A stretch of DNA of 64,000 bases from Pleurodeles waltl (Eukaryota > Chordata > Amphibia > Caudata > Salamandridae): assembly GCF_031143425.1 (NCBI RefSeq), contig NC_090446.1:1022275066-1022339065 (forward strand). Reading direction: 5' to 3'. The notes below the pieces were generated by a model. The model ran no database searches, had not been told where the DNA came from, and saw nothing but the letters and a program-made list of their open reading frames with translations. Position numbers and translations under genes: made by a program. Numbering within the stretch: position 1 is the stretch's first letter; each line of letters begins with the position of its first letter. Of the stretch, positions 22,321-31,915 are shown in pieces.

Positions 22321-24375
22321 GTCCGCCGTGCAGGTTTGCGGCGACTTGCCTTTCTTTCTGTTTCCCTTGCCCATCTTGGATGGTGGCGCAGCTGTCTTCC
22401 CACTCCCAACTGTACTCCTGGGAGAGCCTTTGGTGCCAGATGTGTTGCCTTTCACCCACCGGGCAGTGGCCAACTTTTTATGCTTCTGAGGTGGGGGACT
22501 GTCCGTGGTCTGGCTCCTTGGCACACTGGCTGCCCTGCTACTTGCGCACTCCAGAAGCCAGTTACTGCTGGCACCACTGTTCCCGGTGATGTGGTGGCTG
22601 AGGTGCTGGGTTGGGACCTGGAAAGGTGGGCCCTAGGGGACTGAAGGGGTAGGGTAGGTGAGGGGAAGAGGTCAAGGTTGGACAGGAAAACTTTTTGGAC
22701 ACACTGGGACGGGTAGATGGAGGGGGTTTGGGAGTGGAGGAAGAGGTAGTGGTTGTAGGAGGTGTACGTTTGGTGACTTTGGGTCAAGGTGCATGGGCTG
22801 GAGGCTGTCGTGAGGTGGATGGCTGTTGGGTGGGTGTGTGCCTGCGTTTCTGTAGTTTGGGAGGTGGGCTCACAGACACACTGGGAGAGGACACAGGTGA
22901 TGTGTGAATGGTAGTGGGGGTGGTGAGTGCACGTGAGTGGGGTGTCGTGATGGGTGTGCTGGTGATGGACATAGTGGCTGAAGATGTAGTGCATGCAGGT
23001 GTGAGTGGAGACGAGACAGGGAGGGAGGAGGGAGATGAGGAGGAGGGGGACACAGTGGAGGCAGTGGATGTTGGTATGTGTGCATGGGTATGATGCTTGT
23101 GTGAGTGCCTGTGGGATGTGTGGTGCTTATGTTTGCCAGAGCTTCCCTTGTGTGTTGAGGTGTGTGCATGCTGGTCTGATTGTACAGGGGATTGGGGCTG
23201 GGTGGAGGAAGTTGGAGGGGGGAGGCTGGACACAGGGTCAATGGCTGCCATCAGTGCTGAGGCCAGAGTCTGAAAAGCTCGCTGTTGGGCTGCCTGACCA
23301 GAATGAATGCCCTCCAGGTATGCATTGGTCTGTTGCAACTGCCTCTCTACACCCTGGATGGCATTCATAATGGTAGACTGCCCAACAGTGAGGGATCTGA
23401 GGAGGTCAATGGCCTCCTCAATAAGGGCAGCAGGGCTGACAGGGGCAGGGGCTGAGGTGCCTGGGGCAAAGGAGATGTCCACCCTCCTGGGTGAGCGGCC
23501 ACAGGGCACACGCTGAGGGGCTGCTGGGAGGGTGGTGCTGGTGGGGGGGTGGCAGCTGTACATGTAGATGCGGGGGGCACAGAGGGGCCCGCCACTGCAA
23601 GGGAGCTCCCATCAGAGGAGGAGTTCGTGTCGCTGGTCTCAGCTCCTGTCCCCGCTGTGGAGCTCCCCTCCCCCTCCGTCCCACTGGTGGCTTCAGACTC
23701 CGTTGTGTCGCACTCCAAGGCCATGTAGGTTGCACAGCACCTCCGCCTGATGATGCTAATGCACACAAGAACAGGGAGACCACAAAAAGGGAGGGGGGGC
23801 AGAAGAAAGACATGTTCAGTGCATGCAATACCGCTACTGTCGGCGGACGCTACAGACACAGAAGCCCCCTGCACTACGCAGTGCACTTTGAGTAACCTAA
23901 TTATTCACAGGGACATGGGTTACAAGGCCTATGCCCGATTGTTGCACACATGGAAGTCAAAGGAGCCTGACTAGGTGCAGTTGCCCCTGAACACAGGTGG
24001 GGGGGGGTGCCACATGGCCTGCCTTACGAAGGGTCCTTGCCTACTAAACACACCCTGGCCTAGGGGAACCCACAGTCCACCTCCCACCTCCCCCACCTCC
24101 CCCACCCAGACACCTCCAATACGCGCTGAACCAGCTGAATGAGAGTGTACTCACCCCCTTGTGCCTGCTGTGATGCCCTCAAGCGCCCATCCAACTCCGG
24201 ATACGCCACCGCCAATTCCGGAACATCAGGGGGGTCATGGTGCGACGGGCACCCCTCCCACATTGGGAGGCCATCCCCAGCTGGGCCTCCGCCGTCTTCT
24301 TGCTCCAGCGGTCGAATGTCCTCCCATTTGTTCCGGCAGTGGGTGCTCCGTCTGTGGTGGACACCCAGGGTCTTG

Positions 24376-24620
24376 GGGCCAGATGTAGCAAACGTTTGCG
24401 AGTCGCAAACGGGCCGATTCGCTATTTGTGACAGTGCAAAATCGGAAATGGGATGCAAAAAGCCCATTTCCGACTCGCAAAAAGCGATGGGACCCGTTTG
24501 CGAGTCGCATCCGTTGCGACCCCATTTTGCGACCCGCAAATACCAAGTCGCAATTTGCGAGTCGCAAACCTTATGCAATTGCAACTCGCAAATTGCGACT
24601 AGTCGCAAAAAGCCCAGTTT
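24376..24620. repeat. Harbinger copy 3 left subterminal repeats
   Basis: TGCGAGTCGCA occurs at 24397-24407, 24499-24509 and 24556-24566, with many partial forms (ctcgcaaa, ttgcgac) between them, plus a 10-bp inverted repeat CGGAAATGGG...CCCATTTCCG near 24442-24475. Such clusters next to the ends are where Harbinger-type transposase or Myb proteins would be expected to bind; that role is inferred. Confidence 0.75.
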
Positions 24621-24708
24621 GCATGTCCCATTTACCACTAACTCAGAGCAGGTGGTAACCATTACCAAAGTATAAAAGGAGACCCAGAAGGCATCTGGGT
24701 TACTCAAG

Positions 24709-25909
24709 ATGGCGGAGATATACCTGATAGCAGTGAGGAGGAGAGTCCACGCAGCCCAGCAGAGGAGGAGGAGGGGCCACAGACAGGAGAAGATATATAG
24801 AACAAGGCAGACTCTTTTTCAGCAAACTGAGGAAGAGATCTATGACAAATACCGCCTTAGCAGCGCAGCCATACTAGAATTAATAGATTTACTCAAACCA
24901 CAGCTAGAACACCAGACTCTGCGTGGCTGCGCCATCCCTACGCATGTGCAATTGCTATGCTCACTGCACCTCTTGGCCTCAGGGAGCTATCAGGGGGTCA
25001 TTGCTGTGGCAGGTGAGGTATCTCAAAGTGCAGTGTCAAGGTTCCTCAGGGCCTTCCTAGATGCCTTAGTCACGCACATGTCTCACTTCATATACTTACC
25101 AAGGAATGAGGCAGAAATGAACAGCACCAAGCTGGACTTTTACCGCATTGCCCACTTTCCCCATGTCATAGGGTGTGTAGATGGGACACACATTCAAATA
25201 TGCCCCCCTGCAAATCTGGAACATATTTTCCGCAACAGAAAGTGTACCCACTCACTCAATATTCAGGTTGTTTGTGACGCCCATTATGTCATCACCGACA
25301 TTGTAGCTAAGTTTCCAGGCAGTACCCATGACTCATACATTTTTAGGCATAGTGGGATACATCAACGCCTGGAACGTGGGGAATTCGGAGACGGTTACCT
25401 CCTAGGTAGAGCCACAGACACTTGCAGACATACACACAGGTCACTGTGCACGACAATCTGGACTTCCTAACCGTGTACTTTTGTGCCCAACAGGTGACAG
25501 TGCATATGCTCTCAGGCCTTGGATCATGACTCAGTTTTTAACACCCAGCAATGATTCAGAGAGGCAATACAACAGTGCACATAAGAGGACCAGGAACCTC
25601 ATCGAGCGCACCTTCGGACTCCTGAAGGCAAGATTCAGATGCCTCCACCGCAGTGGAGGTGCCCTCCAATACACCCCCATTACCGCATTCAAAATTGTGG
25701 TCGCATGCGCCATCCTCCACAACATAGCCACCCGACGTGGGCTACCTCTCACCCCTGCAGACCCAGATCCTGATGATGAAGAGCAAGAACAACCAAATCG
25801 CCATCATGGCGATCGGAGTATAGCTAATCAAGGCAGACTGAGACGGGACCACATTGCAACACAATATTTTGGACGGTACGTGTCAACTCCCACCATACTC
25901 ACCTATTAA
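24709..25909 (+). CDS. HARBI1-type DDE transposase of Harbinger copy 3, two exons, intact
   Basis: Exon 1 is 24709-25405 and exon 2 is 25494-25909. The 88-bp intron begins GTAGAG and ends CCCAACAG, and splicing gives one 370-residue frame (opening MAEIYLIAVRRRVHAA). A basic N-terminus and a helical region (SAAILELIDLLKPQL, VSQSAVSRFLRAFL) precede the DDE nuclease. Catalytic acidic residues fall in GCVDGTHI (about residue 161), KFPGSTHDSYIF (about 210) and RNLIERTFGLLKARFR (about 290), the usual DDE_4 pattern. The family cuts and pastes its own element and makes 3-bp target duplications, as seen here. Length is normal for HARBI1-like proteins. Its partner gene is the convergent SANT protein. 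I see no stop or frameshift. Confidence 0.92.
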
Positions 25910-26066
25910 CCAAAAACTCCATTTGTTAAGTGGAACAAAAATAACTGTTTAATTAGTGTATTAAAGAAACTATTTACAAGTATAGATTGTCCATGGGCAG
26001 GAAAATGCCAACCAGTCATGTGGCACATTAACGTCATGTGCCACATTTAATGGTCCAAGGTGATCT

Positions 26067-27505
26067 CTAAGATCTTCTGCCCCTCCTGCCAGCCTGGCTG
26101 GTCCCTGCTGCTTCTGTGGTGCTCTGCCTACCACTCCTGAGCACCCTGCTGTCAGTGGCAGAGACACTGCTCACTGTTGAGCCCTCCTCACTGTCCTGGG
26201 GTGTTTCCCCTGTGGCCCTCGACATTTCCCGTGTCTCCATCAGTTCGATAATGTGGGTGAGATGTCCCAGGCCCCTAGCCACATCCCCAGCGAAATGGCC
26301 CATCTCCACTTGCAGCCCAACTGTCCTCCTCGACAGGCCTGTGGTATTCATGGCGAGCCTGCCGATGGATGTGGCCATCCTGTCCAGTCTGTGCATAATC
26401 TGCCGATCTCTGCGCCGCCCACCCTCTGCCTGGGCCAGTAGTCCTCCCGCCAGTTCCCTCATGGCAAGGGCAAGGTCCCCAGTGTTCCTGCAGATCATGT
26501 CCATCCGTGTGTTGAGGTGCTGCATGCTGGCATGGTTGTTTCGCACAAAGCGGTGCAGCACACCACTAATTCTGCCCAAAATTCTATTCTGCAGGCGCTG
26601 ACCACACAGCAGATGTGCCTCACTGGTGGTTGGAGGAAGTAGCTCGGATGCAGACTGCAGCCCAGATGGTATTGACCTGCGACGCATGCGCAGCGGTGGC
26701 TGCCCTGTGCTTCCACCTGTCTCCTCCCTGCCTGTTGCTGGGGCAGCCTCTTGCGGAATTGTTGCAGCAGGTGTGGCTACTGCAGGGATGCTGCTGACCG
26801 TGCAGGTGGGGGTGCTGGCGGGTCCTGGGGTGTCCTCATGGGCCTGGGTGCTTGGGGTGTTGGTGGTGTCTTGCTGGAGACCTGTGGGACATGGGGAACA
26901 GACTGCCAGTGTCTACTATCTACTGCACACTTCCTAATAAACATTTGCCTATGAACTGCCTACTTGACTACATTTCCCATAATGCATCATTCTGGCATTT
27001 GCTACCCTGAAATGGAGCTATTTTGGTTGTGCATGCCCCTGTGTACATGGTGGGTGGGGGTATGGCATTGATAGGGGTACAGGCATATCACATGGTACTC
27101 ACCAGTTGATGTGCTGGGCTCTGAGGTGTCCAGGTCCCCAAATCCAGACACTGCCTCCTGCTCCAATGTTTCTTCCACCCTTTCTTCCAGGGGTGTGGGT
27201 GGTGGCACAGACGATGGTCCCCCTCCTGTGCCTCTCATCTCCCGGAGCCTTTCAGCCACCCTCTCCTTGGTCCGGGAGCGGAGGTCATACCACCTCTTCT
27301 TGATGTCCTTGATGGTCCTATGGCTCACCCCCAGGGAATTGATCTTGTCCTGAATGTCCTGCCAGAGTTGTTTTTTTGTGGCCTCAGGAACATTGAGGGC
27401 TGCTCTCCCAAACAAGTCATCATAGTGCTGATAGCATTCCTCTGTCAGCACCTCCAGCTCCCTCTCAGAAAATTTGAGCTTCCTCTTTCTTGGGGTTCCC
27501 TCCAT
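26067..27505 (-). CDS. SANT/Myb-like accessory protein of Harbinger copy 3, two exons, intact
   Basis: Exon 1 is 27103-27505 and exon 2 is 26067-26881. Donor GTGAGT and acceptor CCCACAG give 1,218 nt, an open frame of 405 residues. Residues about 8-75 form the trihelix/SANT-like DNA-binding domain (KLKFSERELEVLTEECYQHY, KKQLWQDIQDKINSLG, KDIKKRWYDLRSRTKERV). A Pro/Thr/Glu-rich linker follows, then a helical C-terminal region with heptad-like spacing (LQNRILGRISGVLHRF, MDMICRNTGDLALAMREL) and a basic end, RRGRRS. In Harbinger elements such a protein brings the transposase into the nucleus and to the element ends. It is homologous to SANT-B of copies 1 and 2 and has the same tail-to-tail position relative to the transposase. 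No break is seen. Confidence 0.88.
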
Positions 27506-27679
27506 GGCAGCTGCTGTTTGTCCTGTGTGAAATTCAGCAGTTATAAAAGGGTGTGTTCCTCCCTCCTCCCAGGTGTATTTGTAAACTTCCTGGCTGTGAT
27601 GTCATCATCATGTGCCAGGAAGTGTTTCCAGAGTGTTCTGGTGTGGTTTCTGGAGTGTTCTGCTGCACCTGTAAGCAAT

Positions 27680-27915
27680 TTTCAAGGTAATCGCAATTTG
27701 CAACACCTACTCACTAATTGCGAGTTCGTTTTTTGCACACTCGCAAAAAGCGACCTCGCAATCTGTGGACTCGCACACTGCGTTGCGAGTCTGGGTGCGA
27801 GTCGCAATTTCGGAACGTTTTTTTTCCTTGCATTACATATTGCGACTCGCATTTTGCGAGTCGCATCAACTCGCAAAATGCGAGTCGCAATTTTTTATTT
27901 TGCTACATCTGGCCC
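27680..27915. repeat. Harbinger copy 3 right subterminal repeats
   Basis: TGCGAGTCGCA occurs at 27796-27806, 27855-27865 and 27879-27889, with the inverse form TGCGACTCGCA at 27841-27851. Three direct copies at each end of the element is a symmetrical arrangement that the two genes do not explain. The inverted terminal repeat closes the region. Confidence 0.75.
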
Positions 27916-28268
27916 TTGGTGATGGCACACCAAATATCCTTCTTCTGGTGGGTGCTGACCTACAGGAATAGCACAGGGGAAAAGGAGAAGATATAACCAT
28001 CCGCACCGTCACAGCCATTGGCCTGCATCCCTACCCTTGCCATGACGCACATCCACTCACCGTCGTTTCATGCATGCCTCATTCTCCCCCCTATCTTCCC
28101 TCCACACCACTCCACACAGGCATTGCCCATACAGCATGCTCACAGTGTACTTACCTGTTTGTCTGGAGGACCGTAGAGTAGCATGTACTGGGGTCGGACC
28201 CCATCCACTAGTTTCTCCAACTCCTCCGTGCTGAAGGCAGGGGCCCTTTCCCCAGACACATCAGCCAT

Positions 28269-28758
28269 TGTCGCTACCAGACTGAGGTCACAGCAGCACT
28301 TGCAGTGTAGATCCTCTCCTGTCGAAGATCAGGTATCAAGTGAGTGAACAGACAGAAAATGGCGGTCACGTCTGCGGCGGTGCATACCGTCAACGCCGGC
28401 GTACACCGTCATTTGCTGCTGGGACCCATAGGGTCCAATGTTAACCAATGCAGGATTGCGCCGCGGTCTTCGACCGCCTACCGCGACGGTGTACAACGCC
28501 AGCGCAGTTACCTCATATCCCCTTGTCCCACATTACAGGTCAGGCAGCCGCCATTTCAGGGGGCCACATGGCATTAATTTTAAATGCGTCACACATATCT
28601 AGGCCTGGCATACACACTAAGACAGGCCAATAGCAGATTTAAACATTTGTGGAATAAAGTTGTGTTTTCGTACCTCAGTGTTGGCTGACTCTCTGCTTGC
28701 TGTTCTCCTCCATAGAGCACGTCCGCTGGGGCAGGTGAGGAGATGGCGGCATCCTCCG
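28269..28758. promoter_or_regulatory. Shared upstream region between divergent Myb-A and transposase (copy 1)
   Basis: About 490 bp lie between the Myb-A start (28268, minus) and the transposase start (28759, plus), so the two genes must share a bidirectional upstream region. I see no clear TATA box and make no claim about exact start sites. In copy 2 the region is shorter (about 50092-50343) because roughly 240 bp around 28276-28510 of copy 1 have no counterpart there. Confidence 0.4.
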
Positions 28759-29844
28759 ATGTACAGACCGCTGGTGGACTTGTCGACAATGGAAGAGAGA
28801 CATGTAATTGTCACCTACAGACTGGACCGTGCCACAATCCAGGAACTTTGTGCCCAGTTGGAGCCAGACCTGATGTCAGCTATCCGCCATCCCACAGGGA
28901 TACTCCCTCTAGTGCAGGTCCTGTCAGTACTCCATTTCCTGGCAAGTGGGTCTTTTCAAACAACAGTGGCCATAGCATCAGGGATGTCCCAGCCAATGTT
29001 CTCTAACGTGTTGTCCAGAGTGTTGTCTGCCCTGCTGAAACACATGCGCAGCTACATTGTTTTCCCTCAGGTGGAGGATTTGCCTACAGTGAAAGGTGAC
29101 TTCTATGCCCTGGGACATATCCCCAACATCATTGGTGCCATTGATGGGGCACATGTGGCCTTGGCCCCCCCGCAGGAGTGAACAGGTGTACAGTAACCGG
29201 AAGAGTTACCATTCGATGAATGTGCAGATGGTGTGTTTGGCAGACCAGTACATCTCCCATGTGAATGCCAAGTTTTCTGGCTCAGTGCATGACGCTTACA
29301 TTCTGAGGAATAGCAGCATCCCTTATGTGATGGGGCAACTCCAGAGGCACAGTGTGTGGCTATTAGGTGAGGACATGGACCCTACAGTGTGACTAGGTGT
29401 CTGGGTCTGGGGATATCCCTAAGAGTTAGTGTGTGTCTAACAGATTTCCCTCGACATTTGCAGGTGACTGGTTACCCCAACCTGTCATGGCTACTGACCC
29501 CAGTGAGGAATCCGAGGACAAAGGAAGAGGAACGCTATAATGAGGCCCATGGGCGAACTAGGAGGGTTATAGAGAGGATCTTCGGCCTCCTGAAGGCCAG
29601 GTTCAGGTGCCTCCATCTGACAGGTGGTTCCCTATTCTACTCACCAAAGAAGGTGTGCCAGATCATCGTGGCCTGATGTATGCTTCACAACTTGGCTTTG
29701 CGACGACAGGTGCCTTTTCTGCAGGAGGATGGTCCAGATGGACGTCTTGTGGCAGCTGTGGAGCCTGTGAACAGTGAAGATGAGGAAGCAGAAGAAGAGG
29801 ATATCGACAACAGAAACACAGTGATTCATCAATACTTCCAGTGA
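28759..29844 (+). pseudogene. DDE transposase of Harbinger copy 1, broken
   Basis: Exon 1 (28759-29366) opens MYRPLVDLSTMEERHV and has helical motifs (ATIQELCAQLEPDL, FQTTVAIASGMSQPMF) and the first catalytic Asp in IIGAIDGAHV. A run of seven C at 29165-29171 shifts the frame just after it. The other frame then carries NVQMVCLADQYISHV and SGSVHDAYILRN, with the second Asp. Donor GTGAGG follows 29366 and exon 2 starts at 29464 after TTTGCAG. It holds the catalytic Glu (RRVIERIFGLLKARFRCL), but the first codons are shifted by a 2-bp loss relative to copy 2, and a TGA interrupts at about 29674. The end is TACTTCCAG-TGA at 29844. The gene would have encoded about 340 residues. The start codon is uncertain because copy 2 has GTG at that site. 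Confidence 0.85.
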
Positions 29845-30312
29845 GACACAGGTAAGAAGACATCACTGCCTGCTACATCTGATACCCTTGTTCTACCTCT
29901 CATCTGTCTGTCACTTTCACCCAGTATATGGACCCTGAGTTGTCACTTTCCCTTTCAATTTCACAGATGTGGGTCCCACTGTGTGACATCTGCTTTGTTT
30001 CTTCATGGACTAGAGCTGTGTGACATAGGAATGTTGACAATACAATGGATATAGCAGTTTTCCACAGGTATTGCAAATACACATTTTCGAAAGCACAGAC
30101 TAACTCCAGATAGTTTTGTAATTTAAGGGTGTTTATTTAAGTGCTAAATAGTGGAGGGGGTTGTAAAATGGTCAGGGGTGATGGTGGAGGAATGTCCATG
30201 GCAGAGTCCAGTCTATTAATCTCACAGGTGCATTGTCCAAAGGGGCATAGGAAGTGGAGCTGGGGAAGTTTAAGGATGGACAGGGTGACAAAGTGGGACA
30301 GAAGGATGACAA

Positions 30313-31845
30313 TCAGGGTGGTCTCATTTTTTGGTGGGGGTCTTGGCATTGCTCTCTGTCTTTGTCCTGGATCTCAGGGACCGCTTGCGGGGTGGCTCTC
30401 CATCTGCAGGGGGTGGGGTCGTGGTCCTGTGGCGGTGCCTCCTGTCTACTAGCGCCGGCAGCAGTGGTGGGCAGTTCATTGTCCAGGCTAGTGTCAGGGG
30501 CCCCTTGTTGTGCCACAGTGTCCCGCCTGGTGTTGACGAGTTCCTTCAGCACCCCTACAATGGTGCCCAGGGTGGTATTGATGGATTTGAGTTCCTCCCT
30601 CAACCCCAAATACTGTTCCTCCTGCAGCCGCTGGGTCTCCTGAAACTTGGCCAGTACCGTTGCCATCGTCTCCTGGGAATGGTGGTAGGCTCCCATGATG
30701 TTGGAGAGGGCCTTGTGGAGAGTGGGTTCCCTGGACCTGTCCTCCCCCTGTCGCACAGCAGCCCTCCCAGTTCCCCTGTGTTCCTGGGCTTCTGTCCCCT
30801 GAACCGTGTGCCCACTGCCACTGCCCCAAGGTCCCTGCTGTTGTTGGGGTGGGGGGTTAGCCTGGGTTCCCTGTAGTGGTGGACACACTGCTGCTTGATT
30901 TGTCCTGGGGACAGAGGTATGGGCCCGCTGGGTGGGTGCTGTGCTGATGTTTCCAGAGGGGGGAGGCTCTGTTGTGGCTTGTGCCAGTGTGAGGGGAACC
31001 GACTGTCCCAAGGTCCCAGATGGGCCGGGCTGGTCATCTAGATCCAGTTGGACAGAGCTGCTGTCATCACTGTGGGCCTCTTCTGTGGGTGGAGTGGACA
31101 TGTCTGGAACCTCCTGTCCGGTGACGTTGAGTAGGGGTCCTGCAGGGGTGTAAAGGCATGATTATTGCATCTGTGTGTGCCATGGTGTGCAATGGGTAGG
31201 TCACCCTGTACCCCAGTGCTTGCATTTTTGTGTAGGACCTTGTGTGCTAAATGTTTAGGGGTGTGTGTGGGTATGTGCAGTGGCCATGCATTGGTGATGG
31301 GTGTCCATGTTTTGTTGTTACATGCAGGGCTTGGTGTTGGGATGTGTGGTTTGTGATAGTGGGACATGTGTGAGGAGTTGGAGTGATGGGGGTGAGGGCG
31401 AGGGTGGGGGTATGTGATAGCATGCAGGTAGGGTGGGGGATGAAGTAGTGAAAGATTTGCCTTACCAGAGTCCATTCCTCCAGCTACTCCTGCGAGGCCC
31501 TCAGGATGCAGTATAGCCAAGATCTGCTCCTCCCATGTTGTTAGTTCTGGGGGAGGAGGTGGGGGGTCCGCCGCCAGTCCTCTGAACTGCAATCTGGTGT
31601 CTTGAGACCACGGAACGTACCTTCCCCCGTAGGTCGTTCTACCTCTTCCTGATGTCATCCCGTGTTGTTGGGTGCTGTCCCACTGCGTTGACCCTGTCCA
31701 CGATTCTGCGCCTTAGCTCCATCTTCCTAGCTATTGTGGTGTGCTGCACCTGTGATCCGAATAGCTGTGGCTATACTCAGACGATTTCCTCCACCATGAC
31801 CCTGAGCTCCTCCTCAGAAAACCTGGGGTGTCTTTGCAGTGCCAT
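30313..31845 (-). pseudogene. SANT-B, second SANT-like protein of Harbinger copy 1, broken
   Basis: Exon 1 (31466-31845) opens MALQRHPRFSEEELRVMVEE and holds a SANT/trihelix-like domain with three in-frame stops (two around 31770, one where copy 2 has the Trp of RKRWNDLR). The donor is GTAAGG. Exon 2 (30313-31139) follows a CCTGCAG acceptor and stays open: an acidic Ser-rich stretch, a Pro/Gln-rich linker, then a coiled-coil-like block (LHKALSNIMGAYHHSQETMA, LREELKSINTTLGTIVGVLK) and a basic C-terminus. It converges on the transposase, with a gap of about 470 bp. SANT-B matches the single partner gene of Harbinger #3 in fold and position. Probable role: DNA-binding accessory factor. Confidence 0.8.
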
Positions 31846-31915
31846 GGGGTGGTGTGGGTGATTTGTGGGGTGGTGTGTGATGTGATGTGTGGGGTGATGT
31901 TTAGGGGTGTGTGGT

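Larger units (their letters stand above)
24376..27915 (+). mobile_element. Harbinger copy 3, 3,540 bp, apparently intact two-gene element
   Basis: The ends are inverted repeats GGGCCAGATGTAGCAAA (24376) and TTTGCTACATCTGGCCC (ending 27915), flanked by TTG on both sides (24373-24375, 27916-27918). Copy 2 of the host element (near 49725-49740) lacks the insertion, giving the empty site. Inside are a plus-strand transposase (24709-25909, one intron) and a tail-to-tail minus-strand SANT protein (27505-26067, one intron), both with open frames after splicing. Both subterminal regions carry repeated TGCGAGTCGCA motifs. It sits in exon 2 of Myb-A of Harbinger #1. Confidence 0.9.
21889..28268 (-). 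pseudogene. Myb-A, Myb/SANT-like protein gene of Harbinger copy 1, interrupted
   Basis: Exon 1 is 28155-28268 (38 codons, opening MADVSGERAPAFSTEELEKL) with donor CAG|GTAAGT. Exon 2 starts at 27959 after a TAG acceptor and carries the second half of the SANT-like fold (RRSTHCRNKWEDIR); it ends at donor GTGAGT, with the exon edge at 24155. Harbinger #3 inserted inside exon 2, splitting it into 27916-27959 and 24155-24375. Beyond the SANT motif the reading frame shifts relative to the sequence shared with copy 2. Further exon sequence near 23760-22784 encodes an acidic Ser-rich stretch, then a conserved helical block (IDLLRSLTVGQS, NAYLEGIHSGQAAQQR), then a His/Ser/Thr-rich tail. A basic region with 10-residue repeats (21889-22524) may be the C-terminus. 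Likely role: DNA-binding partner of the transposase. Exons after the second are approximate. Confidence 0.72.

Noticed and set aside
22784..23563. 259-residue frame as an independent host gene
   Set aside because: It contains the helical block shared with copy 2 and lies in line with the Myb-A exons; better read as a Myb-A exon.
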